DNA of 58,306 nt from Asaia bogorensis (GCA_945873195.1 CAMCDA010000007.1:1-58306), one strand, 5' to 3'. Positions 25,314 through 34,960 are shown, numbered from the stretch's first letter. Made by a program: numbers and translations. Notes: generated from the sequence alone by a model not told the origin.

Positions 25314-25729
25314 GCCTGGTCCTCGATCCGTCCCTGGCCCTGAACTGGTATTTCGAGGATGAACGCAACCCGGCCTCCGACGCCGTTCTGGATCGTGTTG
25401 TCAACGAAGGGGCTGTCGTTCCCGCCCTATGGCGGCTGGAGATCGCGAACGCCTTCCAGAGCGCGATCCGGCGTAAACGGATTGATGTGACGTTCCGGGA
25501 TAATGCCCTCGCCGAACTGGCGATGATGGATATCGTTGTCGATCCAGAAACGGACACCCAGGCCTGGTCGACGACGATCCATCTGGCGGACCGGTTCAGG
25601 CTGACGGCCTATGATGCGTCATATCTGGAACTGGCACATCGGCGACGGCTGCCACTCGCGACGTTGGATGAAGCACTACGACGTGGTGGGGCAGCGCTTG
25701 GCGTGGTGCTGCTGGGAACGACGACGTGA
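25310..25729 (+). CDS. vapC: VapC-type PIN-domain ribonuclease toxin
   Basis: The 139-residue protein is a PIN-domain endoribonuclease toxin. The four acidic residues of the active site are visible: Asp6 (VLDPS), Glu43 (RLEIANAF), Asp101 (TAYDASYLELA) and Asp119 (ATLDEAL). It starts at a GTG that overlaps the antitoxin stop (GTGA), so it is translationally coupled to the antitoxin. All catalytic residues are present, so the toxin is likely active. VapC toxins usually cut tRNA or rRNA at specific sites. Confidence 0.9.
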   Translation: MSLVLDPSLALNWYFEDERNPASDAVLDRVVNEGAVVPALWRLEIANAFQSAIRRKRIDVTFRDNALAELAMMDIVVDPETDTQAWSTTIHLADRFRLTAYDASYLELAHRRRLPLATLDEALRRGGAALGVVLLGTTT

Positions 25730-25821
25730 CAAACACCCATCACATTGCGAATATATAACGAATATACGAATCTCGGGATTTGTAAAATCTCCATCGTTTG
25801 TCGGTCCTTTGCATTTCGTTA

Positions 25822-26526
25822 TCACCCCCGAGACGCCTCCCCCACCAACCGAACCAACTCCCCCCGAACCGCCCCCGCATCCCCCACCGGCGCCGACCAC
25901 GCCACCCGCCGCACCCGCTCTCCGCTCCCCAGGTCACACCCGTCCACATCCACCCCCACCATCCGCCAGTCCCCACCAGCCTCCCCCGCCAGAACCGCCA
26001 TCGCGGCGGCGTGGTCCGAGTTGCAGTGCCCCATGATCCCCTCGGCTGACGCCGCCAGAGCCGCCACCGCCCCCGCATCCGGCAGCAAAGCCGCCTCCCG
26101 CACCCGCGCCGCCCGGGCGAAGCCGCCGACGACCTGCGCGCCCATCACCCGCACCCGCCAGACGTGGAAATCCCCGAAATCCGCGTACAGCGCCGCATAA
26201 GGATGCACCGCCAGGAACCGCGCCTTCAGCGCAGGGTCCTCCGCCACCGCGGCCAGCCCCGTCACCGTCACCCGCGGCACCGTCTGGGGATTGGCACCCG
26301 TCGCCTCCCCCACCACCATCAGGGAGCACCGGGGATCGGCCCGCAGATGCCGCGTGTGCTCGGACAGGTCGGACAGCAGCAGCAGAACCGACAGATCCCC
26401 CGCGCAGGCCGGCGTCACCAAGGACGCAAAGGGTTGCCCATCCAGCACCGTCGCCAGGGAAGCCGAACGCGCGGCCCGCAGGAGCTTTCGGGCTTCCCAG
26501 GCGGCGTCATCCACACCAGATGCCAT
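25822..26526 (-). CDS. HugZ-family haem-binding/PNPOx-like protein
   Basis: The 234-residue protein joins an N-terminal split-barrel PNPOx-like flavin/haem domain ([20 protein letters not shown], then [19 protein letters not shown]) to a C-terminal DUF2470-like domain ([20 protein letters not shown]). This layout is that of HugZ/HutZ haem-utilisation proteins. No haem transporter is nearby. GAGGTGA lies upstream of the ATG at 26526. It is divergent from chvI. Its function as a haem oxygenase or simply a haem-binding protein is unresolved. Confidence 0.88.
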   Translation of the reverse strand: MASGVDDAAWEARKLLRAARSASLATVLDGQPFASLVTPACAGDLSVLLLLSDLSEHTRHLRADPRCSLMVVGEATGANPQTVPRVTVTGLAAVAEDPALKARFLAVHPYAALYADFGDFHVWRVRVMGAQVVGGFARAARVREAALLPDAGAVAALAASAEGIMGHCNSDHAAAMAVLAGEAGGDWRMVGVDVDGCDLGSGERVRRVAWSAPVGDAGAVRGELVRLVGEASRG

Positions 26527-26604
26527 CTTTCGTTCACCTCTCGTCCGCAATGCGCCACAATTGCATGCCACAAAGCCGCACACCCACCAGGAAGGAGCGC
26601 CGCC

Positions 26605-27333
26605 ATGACCTTACCGCCCCGCGACAGCACCGCGAAGCAGACCATCGCCCTGGTGGACGACGACCGGAACATCCTCACCAGTGTCCAGATGACGCTGGAG
26701 CAGGAAGGCTTCCAGGTCCGCACCTTCACCGACGGCGAAAGCGCGTTGCAGGGCATGAACGCCCGGCCCGTCGACCTGGCCGTGCTGGACGTGAAGATGC
26801 CCCGGATGGATGGGATGGAGCTGCTGCAACGCCTCCGCCAGCGGACCTCGATGCCGGTGATCTTCCTGACCTCCAAGGACGAGGAAGTGGATGAGCTGAT
26901 GGGGCTGCGCCTCGGCGCGGACGACTACATCAAGAAGCCGTTCAGCCAGCGCCTGCTGCTGGAACGCATCCGCGCGCTGCTGCGCCGGAATGAGGCCAGC
27001 CGAGCGGAAGGGAGCGGGGCGGCGCCAACGGGCGTGATGACGCGGGGGGACCTGGTGCTGGACGACACCAAGCACCAATGCACCTGGCGGACCGAGGATA
27101 TCCAGCTCACGGTCACGGAATTCCTGCTGGTGAAGGCGCTGGCCGCGCGTCCCGGCATGGTCAAAAGCCGCGACCAGCTGATCGACGCGGCCTATGGCGA
27201 CAGTGTCTATGTCGATGACCGCACGATTGACAGCCACGTGAAGCGCGTGCGCAAGAAGTTCCGGGACGTGGACGACACGTTCAACCAGATCGAAACCCTG
27301 TATGGCATCGGCTATCGCTACAAGGAGCGTTGA
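26605..27333 (+). CDS. chvI: Two-component response regulator ChvI
   Basis: ChvI is the OmpR-type response regulator of the acid- and envelope-responsive ChvG-ChvI system of alphaproteobacteria. The 242-residue protein has a receiver domain (ALVDDDRN near residue 15, phospho-acceptor Asp62 in [12 protein letters not shown], conserved Lys in IKKPFS) and a winged-helix output domain with [18 protein letters not shown] near the C-terminus. The ATG at 26605 follows GAAGGAG; the open frame upstream is shadow. chvG starts on the very next base after its stop. Confidence 0.93.
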   Translation: MTLPPRDSTAKQTIALVDDDRNILTSVQMTLEQEGFQVRTFTDGESALQGMNARPVDLAVLDVKMPRMDGMELLQRLRQRTSMPVIFLTSKDEEVDELMGLRLGADDYIKKPFSQRLLLERIRALLRRNEASRAEGSGAAPTGVMTRGDLVLDDTKHQCTWRTEDIQLTVTEFLLVKALAARPGMVKSRDQLIDAAYGDSVYVDDRTIDSHVKRVRKKFRDVDDTFNQIETLYGIGYRYKER

Positions 27334-28986
27334 GTGCCCGACGGCGCCAACCTGACCACGCCGCCCCCGGGCCTGACGCAGAGGTTCCGGGAGGGTTGGG
27401 TCTCCCCCCTGCTGCGGCGCATCCTGCTGGTGAACGCGCTGCCACTGGCGTTGCTGGTCGTGGCGCTGCTGTATCTGGATCAGTACCGCAATGGGCTGCT
27501 GGAGGCGCAGATCGGCGCCCTGCGCGAACAGGCGCGGGTCTTCGCCGGCGCGCTGGCCGAAAGCGCCGTCCGCACCACCGATCCCGACAATCCCCGTTTG
27601 GTGCCGGGAGTCGCGCGTTCGTTGCTGCGGCGGCTGACCGAGCCGACGCCGGATGCCCAGGCCAAGCTGTTTGCCCCCGATGGCGCGACGCTCGCCGATT
27701 CGCGGGTGCGGGAGACGTTGGGCGGGCAGGTCGTCGTCGATCCGCTGCCGCCACCGCCGGATTACGGCCGGGTGTTTGGCTGGATCAGCTGGGCCTATGA
27801 CTCGATCATGGATTGGCTGCCGAACCAGCGGCCGGTCCCGACCGTTGAAGGCCAGGACTGGCAGTTGGATGTGAAGGAGGAAGTGCGCCTCCGCAGTGCC
27901 AACGACAGCCGGGAAACCCCGCCCTATATCCGCCGCACCCGCGACAATCGCCTGCTGGTGACCGTCGCCGTTCCGGTGGAGCGGGACAAGAAGACCGTCG
28001 GCATCATCTCCCTGACGCGGGAAGCGCGGGAGGTCGATGCCGGCCTGTTCACAGTGCGGATGTCCATCCTGGCGCTGTTCGGCATGGCGCTGGCGCTGAC
28101 CGTCCTGCTGTCGTGGTACCTGTCTCTGACGATCGCGCGCCCGATCCTGAGACTGGCCGGCGCGGCGGCGGACATGCGAGAGGGCAAGGGGCGGACCGGC
28201 AGCGTGCCTGCATCACTGCTCGCCCGCCGGGATGAAGTCGGCGCGCTGGCGACGGCGTTGTCGGATTCCGCCACCGCGCTCTGGGCCCGGATGGACGCGA
28301 TCGAGCGGTTCGCCGCCGATGTCGCTCATGAGATCAAGAACCCGCTGTCGTCGATCCGCAGCGCGATCGAAACCCTGCCCCGCATCGAGGACCCGGCGCG
28401 CCAGCGGCAATTGCTGTCGATCATCGGCCAGGACGTGGTGCGGCTGGATCGGCTGATCAGCGACGTGTCCGATGCGTCCCGGCTGGACGCGGAATTGTCG
28501 CGCGTGACGGCCGAACCGGTGGATGTCGTGCCGATCCTGGAGACCTTGCGGGAACTGGATGAGGCCACGCGCGACGACGACAGCGACCCGCGGCTGGAGG
28601 TGATCGCGCCGCCGGCGGGCGCCCAGGTCTGGGCCGTGCCGGACCGGCTGGTCCAGGTGCTGCACAACCTGATCGGCAACGCGCGGTCGTTCAGCCCTCC
28701 GAACGGGCGGATTCTGGTGCGCGTGCGCGATGCGGGTGAGACGATTGAAATGAGCGTGGAGGACGAGGGTCCGGGCATCCCGGAAGCCAACCTCGAACAC
28801 ATCTTCGAGCGGTTCTATTCCGAACGGCCGAAGAACGAGAAGTTCGGCCAGCACTCCGGCCTGGGGCTGTCGATCAGCCGGCAGATCGTGGAGGCCTTGC
28901 ACGGGCAGATCTCCGCCGAGAACCGGCGTTCAGCGGATGGAAAGGTGTTGGGGGCGCGGTTCGTCGTGCGGATGCCGCGCGCGTGA
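27334..28986 (+). CDS. chvG: Sensor histidine kinase ChvG
   Basis: ChvG is the membrane sensor kinase partner of ChvI. The 550-residue protein has two membrane helices (about residues 28-48 and 243-266) flanking a large periplasmic sensor region, then a HAMP domain, a HisKA domain with His332 in DVAHEIKNPLSS, and an ATPase domain with N (HNLIGNARSF), G1 (DEGPGIPE), F and G2 (GLGLSISRQI) boxes. It starts at a GTG immediately after the chvI TGA. In many relatives the operon continues with hprK and phosphotransferase genes; here it ends, and a convergent aquaporin follows. Imperfect repeats of its last codons lie just downstream. Confidence 0.92.
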   Translation: MPDGANLTTPPPGLTQRFREGWVSPLLRRILLVNALPLALLVVALLYLDQYRNGLLEAQIGALREQARVFAGALAESAVRTTDPDNPRLVPGVARSLLRRLTEPTPDAQAKLFAPDGATLADSRVRETLGGQVVVDPLPPPPDYGRVFGWISWAYDSIMDWLPNQRPVPTVEGQDWQLDVKEEVRLRSANDSRETPPYIRRTRDNRLLVTVAVPVERDKKTVGIISLTREAREVDAGLFTVRMSILALFGMALALTVLLSWYLSLTIARPILRLAGAAADMREGKGRTGSVPASLLARRDEVGALATALSDSATALWARMDAIERFAADVAHEIKNPLSSIRSAIETLPRIEDPARQRQLLSIIGQDVVRLDRLISDVSDASRLDAELSRVTAEPVDVVPILETLRELDEATRDDDSDPRLEVIAPPAGAQVWAVPDRLVQVLHNLIGNARSFSPPNGRILVRVRDAGETIEMSVEDEGPGIPEANLEHIFERFYSERPKNEKFGQHSGLGLSISRQIVEALHGQISAENRRSADGKVLGARFVVRMPRA

Positions 28987-29045
28987 CCTAATCTCGCGAA
29001 TGCCGCGCGCTTGACCGAAACATGAGGATGCTGCGCGCCTACTGA
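28972..29045. repeat. Three imperfect repeats at the 3' end of chvG
   Basis: ATGCCGCGCGCGTGACC (28972-28988, containing the chvG stop) recurs as ATGCCGCGCGCTTGACC (29000-29016) and, more diverged, as ATGCTGCGCGCCTACTGA (from 29028). The copies look like successive duplications of the gene end. Confidence 0.65.
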
Positions 29046-29182
29046 AACGCGCGGCTGACGAACACCCACACCGTCGTGGTGCCCCCCCGGGTCCGGCGAA
29101 GAGTCGGCCCGAGGCCCCAGCAAGACGAAATCAACGCCATCGCGGAGAACGGACCTCCGTCCACCGCGATGCGTCGAACCCC

Positions 29183-29872
29183 CTACTCCTTCTGCAACCA
29201 GCGGGACACAATCCCCGCGAGCGCCGCGCCCAGGATCGGCGCCAGCCAGAACAGCCAAAGCTGCCCCACATACTCCGCCCCCGCGAACAACGCCGGCCCG
29301 GTGCTGCGCGCCGGATTGACCGACGTATTCGTCACCGGGATCGAGATCAGATGGATCAGCGTCAGCCCGAAACCAATCGCGATCGGCGCGAAGCCTACCG
29401 GCGCCTTGGAAGACGTGCTGCCCAGGATGATGATCAGGAAGAAGAAGGTCGCCACGACCTCCATCACCAGACACGCAACCAGCCCATACTTGCCGGGGCT
29501 GAGAGCCTCATACCCGTTCGAGGCGAAGCCACCCACCGCGAAGCCCGGCTTGCCGGACGCGATCAGATACAGCACCGCCGCGGCCGCGATCGCGCCAATG
29601 ACCTGCGCGACGATATAGGGAACGATATCCCCCGCCTTGAAACGACCGCCGGCCCAAAGGCCGATCGTCACCGCCGGGTTGAAATGCCCGCCCGAGATAT
29701 GGCCGACGGTATAGGCCATGGTCAGCACGGTCAGGCCGAAGGCCAGGGCGACACCGGCGAACGCGATGCCCAATTGCGGAAAGGCGGCGGCGAGAACGGC
29801 ACTGCCGCACCCGCCGAAAGTCAGCCAGAAGGTGCCGAAGAATTCGGCGCCGAGGCGTCGGCTCATGTCCAT
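29183..29872 (-). CDS. aqpZ: Aquaporin Z
   Basis: This 229-residue inner-membrane protein is a water channel of the MIP family. It has six hydrophobic helices and both half-helix NPA motifs, [10 protein letters not shown] and VNPARSTGP. The residues around the selectivity filter (Arg after the second NPA, His in [11 protein letters not shown]) fit a water-selective aquaporin rather than a glycerol facilitator. AAGGAG lies six bases before the ATG at 29872. It stands alone and is convergent with chvG. Confidence 0.95.
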   Translation of the reverse strand: MDMSRRLGAEFFGTFWLTFGGCGSAVLAAAFPQLGIAFAGVALAFGLTVLTMAYTVGHISGGHFNPAVTIGLWAGGRFKAGDIVPYIVAQVIGAIAAAAVLYLIASGKPGFAVGGFASNGYEALSPGKYGLVACLVMEVVATFFFLIIILGSTSSKAPVGFAPIAIGFGLTLIHLISIPVTNTSVNPARSTGPALFAGAEYVGQLWLFWLAPILGAALAGIVSRWLQKE

Positions 29873-30102
29873 GTCGAACTCCTTGTGTCGGACGCCCGAC
29901 CAAGCCGGACCCTCACCATTTCTGGTACCCCGGCCTTGCCGCGCCCCAATTTGAATTCCCCAATACTCACCGAACGCATCCATGCTCGGCATGCAATCGT
30001 ATCATGCACGCGAAGAAGGTCGAGCCTCCGGTTCTTCACCATGACAAGCCACCGGCTCGGAAGCCCGGCCGGCATGTCGGTTGCGGAAATAGTCGGCCGG
30101 GG

Positions 30103-31245
30103 TCAATCAAACAACGACAGGTCGATGACATCACCCATCCGATTGAGTCCGATATCCCCCGGATGCAGGTGATCCCCGTTGTCATAGACCGGCACCATCC
30201 GCGCCGGATGCGACGGGTCCCGCAACTCCGCATCGAAATCAATCACCGCGTCGAAGGCACCACTGCCCCTGATCCATTCATTGACCGCGAGGCGCTTCAC
30301 CTCCCCCTCCAGCGTATAGGCGCCGCGCAGGAAGGTTTCATTCTCGAACGGCGTCAGCGTGCCGCCGAAGATCTTGATCCCGCGTGCATGCGCCCGGACC
30401 GTCATCTGCCGCAGCCCGTCGATCATGCCCTGCGCCGTCACCGCTTCCGACGCCAAACCGCGGCGGTTGCGGATGTCGTTGATGCCCAGCACGATGATCG
30501 CATGCGTCACGCCCGGCGCGGCCAGCACGTCGCGGTCGAACCGCCGCACCCCGCTTTCCCCCCTGATATCGTTCAGGATACGGTTGCCACCCAGACCCTG
30601 GTTCATCACCCCCACCATCCGCCCGCCCCGCGCGATCAGCCGACGGGCCAATTGGTCCGGCCAGCGGCAGAAGGCATCATGGGTGGAGATATTGCCGTCC
30701 GTGATCGAATCCCCGAACGCAACAATCCCCCCTGTCCCCACGGGCGCCACTACATCCACGCCCGCCAAAAAATACCAATCATCCACCGCTCGGCTTGCCG
30801 GAATGATCGCGTCTCCGGTAAAATCCCCAGGCGGAGACACGTAGTTTATCTGGCGCGCATAACGGCCCGTCACGCCAAAGCTCGCCGGCAGTTCATCGGG
30901 CAAATAGATGCTGATCGCCAGGTCCGCGAGCGGCGCCACCGTTAGCGCCACCGGATCGCTGATCAGGAACGACCCGGTCGGCACCACGGCCGAGGGCGAT
31001 CCGTTGAAGGTCAGAACCCGATCGGTGCCCGCCACCGTCGCCGGCCCCATGCCCGCCCGCAGCGCGACCCGCGCCGCCCCGATGCGGAGCTTGTCGTTGC
31101 CATGCGCGTTGGAAATCCGCACCCGGATAGTATCGCCGCCAATACTCACGCGCGGGAACATGCGGATGGTCGGCGCGCTCAGCGCCACGCCGTCCGCCGG
31201 CGCGGGCGTCGCCGCCCAGGTCCCAACCCAATTTTCAGCAGTCAT
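30103..31245 (-). CDS. SGNH/GDSL-type hydrolase
   Basis: The 380-residue protein has an N-terminal beta-rich domain (about residues 1-165) followed by an SGNH esterase domain. Block I is GDSITDG with the nucleophilic Ser, block II includes the Gly in QGLGGNRIL, block III is LGINDI with the Asn, and block V is DHLHPGD with the catalytic Asp and His. Such proteins are usually esterases, often acting on carbohydrate acetyl groups. There is no clear signal peptide. It begins 12 bases after the citrate-synthase-like gene and is probably co-transcribed with it. Confidence 0.9.
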   Translation of the reverse strand: MTAENWVGTWAATPAPADGVALSAPTIRMFPRVSIGGDTIRVRISNAHGNDKLRIGAARVALRAGMGPATVAGTDRVLTFNGSPSAVVPTGSFLISDPVALTVAPLADLAISIYLPDELPASFGVTGRYARQINYVSPPGDFTGDAIIPASRAVDDWYFLAGVDVVAPVGTGGIVAFGDSITDGNISTHDAFCRWPDQLARRLIARGGRMVGVMNQGLGGNRILNDIRGESGVRRFDRDVLAAPGVTHAIIVLGINDIRNRRGLASEAVTAQGMIDGLRQMTVRAHARGIKIFGGTLTPFENETFLRGAYTLEGEVKRLAVNEWIRGSGAFDAVIDFDAELRDPSHPARMVPVYDNGDHLHPGDIGLNRMGDVIDLSLFD

Positions 31246-31257
31246 TATTTCTCTCCC

Positions 31258-32319
31258 CTACCCGATCGCCGGCCCGACATAGGCCGAGGTCGGACGGATC
31301 ATCCGACCCGTTTTTCGTTGCTCCAGCGCATGCGCGATCCAGCCGGCCGCTCGGCCGACCGCGAAGACCGGGGTGAAACCCTGCCGGGGGATGCCCACGG
31401 CGTCCAGCAGCAGGGCCGCCATGATCTCGACGTTCGGCGGCAGCTTGCGGCCGGGCTTCACCCGCTCAATCGCCTCGGCCACGGCTGCTTCCAGGCGGCG
31501 GGCAAAGGCGAGGCGCCCGGCCATCGGCCCCATGCGGTCCAGGGCCTGGCGCATCGCCTCGGCGCGCGGATCGTTGCCGCTGAAGACGCGATGGCCGAAG
31601 CCCATCAGGCGTTCCCCGCCGCGCAGTTTGGTTTCCAGCCAGCCGGTCAGGTCCGCCGGTTGTTCGGCCGCATCGATCAGATCCAGCGTCGGACCCGGCG
31701 CCCCGCCATGCAACGCGCCGGTGAACGCCGCCCAGGCCGCCAGCACGGCCGCGGCCAGCGACGCGTGGGTGGAAGCAACGCAGCGCCCGGTGAAGGACGA
31801 CGCCGACAGTCCGCTTTCCCCCATGACGGTGAAATAAACATCGAGCGCGGCGACCATCTCGGGCGTCGCGGCCTTGCCGCGCAGCATCCGCAGCAGTTCG
31901 CCGGCGGTGGACAGTGACGGATCGGGGGCGATGGCGGGTTGCCCGGCTTCGGCCCGCAACAGCGCCGGCACAGCGACGGTCAGGGCGCCCAGCAGGTCGG
32001 CCGGCGCCGCTTCGTCAGGTTGGGCGGCCAGCGCGATCCGCATCCCCTCATATAACGGCCGCCCCTGGGCCAGCGGCATCCAGCGGGGCAGGTCCGCGAA
32101 CGCGGCGGTCCGCGCTTGGCCGAGGGCGGCGGTCATCCCCGCCCGCGTCAGGCCGTCACCGGCGAAGCCCTCCCACAGCAGGGCGACCATGCCCTCATAC
32201 CCATGATTGGCGACCAGGTCGGGCAGGTCGTGGCCGCGCACCCAGACCATGCCGTTGTTCCGGTCCGTGTGGCTCAGGATCGTTTCGGCGGCGACGACGC
32301 CATCCAGCCCGCTGCTCAT
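31258..32319 (-). CDS. Citrate synthase / methylcitrate synthase-like enzyme
   Basis: This 353-residue protein is a short citrate synthase-family enzyme, which condenses an acyl-CoA with oxaloacetate or a similar keto acid. Catalytic histidines are seen in ALHGGAPG and GFGHRVF. The third catalytic position, usually Asp in NVDF, is Glu here (NVEIMAALLLD). The ATG at 32319 has GGGGGAAG upstream. It is shorter than the main TCA-cycle enzyme of Gram-negatives and lies next to an SGNH hydrolase, so it is more likely an accessory or methylcitrate-type synthase. Confidence 0.88.
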   Translation of the reverse strand: MSSGLDGVVAAETILSHTDRNNGMVWVRGHDLPDLVANHGYEGMVALLWEGFAGDGLTRAGMTAALGQARTAAFADLPRWMPLAQGRPLYEGMRIALAAQPDEAAPADLLGALTVAVPALLRAEAGQPAIAPDPSLSTAGELLRMLRGKAATPEMVAALDVYFTVMGESGLSASSFTGRCVASTHASLAAAVLAAWAAFTGALHGGAPGPTLDLIDAAEQPADLTGWLETKLRGGERLMGFGHRVFSGNDPRAEAMRQALDRMGPMAGRLAFARRLEAAVAEAIERVKPGRKLPPNVEIMAALLLDAVGIPRQGFTPVFAVGRAAGWIAHALEQRKTGRMIRPTSAYVGPAIG

Positions 32320-32440
32320 GCGCTTCCCCCTTGTTGCGGGGATAGCATGCCGGGTTGGGATCGGGATGTCAGCCCGGCCGGATGCCGCTTGATCCGGGAC
32401 GGCCACACTGCGAAAACCCGGCGGACAGCGGGAGAGCATC

Positions 32441-32662
32441 GTGGCTACCACCAAGGACATGAGCGAAGGCCAGCGCGCCTACGAAGCCAAGCGGGCCGCC
32501 AAGGCGGGCATGAGCCTGGACAAATGGCTGAACCTGAAGGAGCGGGAGAAGCAGGAGGAGCAGAAAGCCCGCGAGAAAGCCGCCGAACCGCCGAAGCCGG
32601 TCAAACCGCCCGGGTTCTTCGCTCGCCTGCTGGAGCGTGCGCACAAGCCGCTGGGTTCCTGA
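32441..32662 (+). CDS. Small charged hypothetical protein (73 aa)
   Basis: The protein is small, highly charged and helical, with a Lys/Glu-rich central coiled-coil-like stretch (LKEREKQEEQKAREKAAE) and a Pro-rich hinge before a basic C-terminus. A GTG start at 32441 follows GGGAGAG at short spacing; an ATG at 32459 is possible. The codon pattern fits the genome. It is divergent from the citrate-synthase-like gene. I do not recognise the family. Confidence 0.65.
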   Translation: MATTKDMSEGQRAYEAKRAAKAGMSLDKWLNLKEREKQEEQKAREKAAEPPKPVKPPGFFARLLERAHKPLGS

Positions 32663-32700
32663 AGGTTTTGGGGAGTCATCACGGCCCCGACCGGGAGGTA

Positions 32701-32800
32701 GCTCACCCCTCCCCCAACCCCTCCCCCACCCCCTCCCTCAAGGGGAGGGGAGCACGTCATCCTTACCCCCTCCCCCCTTGAGGGGGAGGGTTGGGGTGGG
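32701..32800. repeat. Pyrimidine/purine hairpin repeats
   Basis: Two hairpins lie in tandem: CCCTCCCTC/AAGGGGAGGG (about 32730-32750) and CCCCCTCCCCCCTTGAGGGGGA (about 32766-32790, cut off by one base in the text here). They match the type seen at 13648-13672. No gene lies between 32663 and 32890. Confidence 0.65.
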
Positions 32801-32890
32801 GGGTCGCAGCCGCACCGACCGGGGGATGTCCCCCCTCCCCCAGTTCTATCGGCCTTTCCCTCAAAGGCAGGAGAGCAGCCCAGGCCTTGC

Positions 32891-33847
32891 ATGCCCCCTG
32901 ACCCCGCCCGACCAACCCTCGCCGCCCACGCGGACTGGAGCGTCGACCCCCGCAAGCGCTGGGTCGCTATCGCCCGCCGCGATGGCTGTGCCTGGCGCCT
33001 CGGCCCACCCCGCCCCGTCGGTCCCGTCCCCGCTTTCCTGGACACCCTACGGACCGAGGCCAACAACGGCCCCGTCGCCCTCGGCGTCGACCTCCCCATC
33101 GGAGTCCCCGCCGCCTACGCGGCCCTCCGCCCCGAACCCGACTTCCTGAGCTTCCTCGCCAACACCGCCCAATGGCCAGACTTCTACAACGTCTGCCCAA
33201 CCCTCCAGGACATCACCCAGGAACGCCCCTTCTACCCCGCCCGAGGCCTCAAAGGCATGACCCGCGCCTCCCACGCCCTCGCGCTCGGCCTTCCTCCCCT
33301 GGGTTCCGCCCTCTCCCGCCTCTGCGACCGGGCCACCCCCGAACGCCCGGCCGGCGCCCCAGTCTTCTGGACCCTCGGCGCCAACCAGAGCGGCAAGGCC
33401 GCCGCCGCCGCCTGGCGGGAGATGCTGCTGCCCGCGCTCCGCCACCGCGACACCATCCGCATCTGGCCCTTCGACGGCCCGTTCCGAAGCCTCCTGACCC
33501 CCGGCGCCATCGCGATCGCCGAAACCTACCCGGCCGAGGCGCTGCGCCACCTCGGCCTGCGCCTGTCCGGCAGCAAGCGACGCCAATCCGATCGCGCCGC
33601 CCTCTCCGAACCGCTGCGGCAGGCCATGACCCGCCTCGACGCCCATCCCGATCCCGAAATGGAAACCACCATCACCAACGGCTTCGGCGCCGACGCCGCC
33701 GGAGAGGACCGGTTCGACTGCACCCTGGGCGTGCTCTGCGTGCTGAACGTCCTCGCCGGCCACCGTCCCGACACCGCGCCCGCCATCCCGATCCTGTCGC
33801 GCTGGGAAGGCTGGGTCCTCGGCCAGACCGCCCTGCCGAACGCCTGA
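32891..33847 (+). CDS. DUF429-like (predicted RNase H-fold) protein
   Basis: The 318-residue protein resembles the DUF429 family of predicted RNase H-fold nucleases. Pointers are an N-terminal ADWSVDPRKRWVAIARRDG strand pair, the GVDLPIGVPAAYAALRP segment, AETYPAEALRHLG in the middle and an EDRFDCTLGVLCVLNVL helix with an acidic residue near the C-terminus. The acidic residues could form a metal site. The ribosome site is weak. It is followed after 61 bases by the alcohol dehydrogenase gene on the same strand. The family call is moderate; the function is unknown. Confidence 0.65.
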   Translation: MPPDPARPTLAAHADWSVDPRKRWVAIARRDGCAWRLGPPRPVGPVPAFLDTLRTEANNGPVALGVDLPIGVPAAYAALRPEPDFLSFLANTAQWPDFYNVCPTLQDITQERPFYPARGLKGMTRASHALALGLPPLGSALSRLCDRATPERPAGAPVFWTLGANQSGKAAAAAWREMLLPALRHRDTIRIWPFDGPFRSLLTPGAIAIAETYPAEALRHLGLRLSGSKRRQSDRAALSEPLRQAMTRLDAHPDPEMETTITNGFGADAAGEDRFDCTLGVLCVLNVLAGHRPDTAPAIPILSRWEGWVLGQTALPNA

Positions 33848-33908
33848 GCCGCCTTTGCCAGCCAGCCCCGTCTCGGTGCATCCTCCGAACCCAGGAGGAA
33901 CAAACGCC

Positions 33909-34940
33909 ATGCTGCTGCTACGCAAGACGAAAGCCGAATTCGGCCTCGACCTGTTCGACGGAACCGAGGCCCCCGCCCCCGGGCCCGGCCAGGTGACCGT
34001 GCAGGTGGAAAACGCCGGCATCTGCGGCTCGGATGTGCATGCCTATGAGTGGACGGACGGCTACGGCTTCATGGTCCCGCATCTGCCGGTGACCATGGGC
34101 CACGAATTCGCCGGCCGCGTCATCGCCCGCGGCACTGGCGTCACCCTGGCCGAGGGGACGGCGGTGACCGTCAACCCCTCCGTCACCTGCGGGGTCTGCG
34201 CCAACTGCGTGCGCGGCGACCAGCGGAACTGCATGGACCGGAAGACGATCGGCCTGACCCTGCCCGGCGGCTTCGCCCGCTATGTCACCGTCGCCGCCGG
34301 CAACTGCCTGGCCCTGCCGGCCAACGTCGATACCGAGGTCGGCGCCCTGACCGAACCGCTCTGCGTCGGGGCGGAGGCGGTGCTGACCGGGCAGGTCGGC
34401 CTCGGCGACACCGTCCTGGTGATGGGGCCGGGCACGATCGGGCAGGCCATCGCGCTGTTCGCCCGTGCCGCCGGCGCCGGACGGGTCCTGGTCTCCGGCA
34501 GGGCCGACGGGCCGCGGTTCGATGTGATGCGGCAACTGGGGTTCAACGACATCATCGACGTGGCCGAGGGATCGTTGCTCGACCAGGTCATGGCCCTGAA
34601 CAACGGCCGTAAGGTCGACGTGGTGATCGAGGCGACGGGCTACCCGCCGGCGGTCAATGATGGGCTGGGCGTGCTGCGGACGGCGGGCGTGCTGGTCGTG
34701 GCGGGCATCCATCCCGGCCCCGTCTCGATCCACCTGACAAATTTCGTCCGTGCCCGCCACCAGCTCCGCGCCACCCATAGCTGCGCGCGTCCCACCTGGG
34801 ACAAGGTGCTGACGCTGCTGGCTCGCGACCCGGAGAGCTTCCGGCCCATGGTCACCCACCGCCTGCCGCTGGACCGCGGGATCGAGGGGTTCGAACTGTC
34901 CCGCCAGCGAGCCGCGTCGAAGGTGATGCTACGACCGTAA
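33909..34940 (+). CDS. Zinc-dependent medium-chain alcohol dehydrogenase
   Basis: The 343-residue protein is a medium-chain dehydrogenase/reductase similar to sorbitol, L-idonate or threonine dehydrogenases. The catalytic zinc ligands are in CGSDVHAYEW and GHEFAG; the structural zinc site is the four-Cys lobe TCGVCANCVRGDQRNC; the Rossmann motif is VMGPGTIGQA. AGGAGG precedes the ATG at 33909; an upstream extension of the frame has no better start. The polyol or alcohol substrate cannot be told. Confidence 0.93.
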   Translation: MLLLRKTKAEFGLDLFDGTEAPAPGPGQVTVQVENAGICGSDVHAYEWTDGYGFMVPHLPVTMGHEFAGRVIARGTGVTLAEGTAVTVNPSVTCGVCANCVRGDQRNCMDRKTIGLTLPGGFARYVTVAAGNCLALPANVDTEVGALTEPLCVGAEAVLTGQVGLGDTVLVMGPGTIGQAIALFARAAGAGRVLVSGRADGPRFDVMRQLGFNDIIDVAEGSLLDQVMALNNGRKVDVVIEATGYPPAVNDGLGVLRTAGVLVVAGIHPGPVSIHLTNFVRARHQLRATHSCARPTWDKVLTLLARDPESFRPMVTHRLPLDRGIEGFELSRQRAASKVMLRP

Positions 34941-34960
34941 CGCAGGCGCCAAAAACAAAA

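Noticed and set aside
27924-28902. Minus-strand frames opposite chvG
   Set aside because: They overlap the conserved kinase domains and have no independent evidence.
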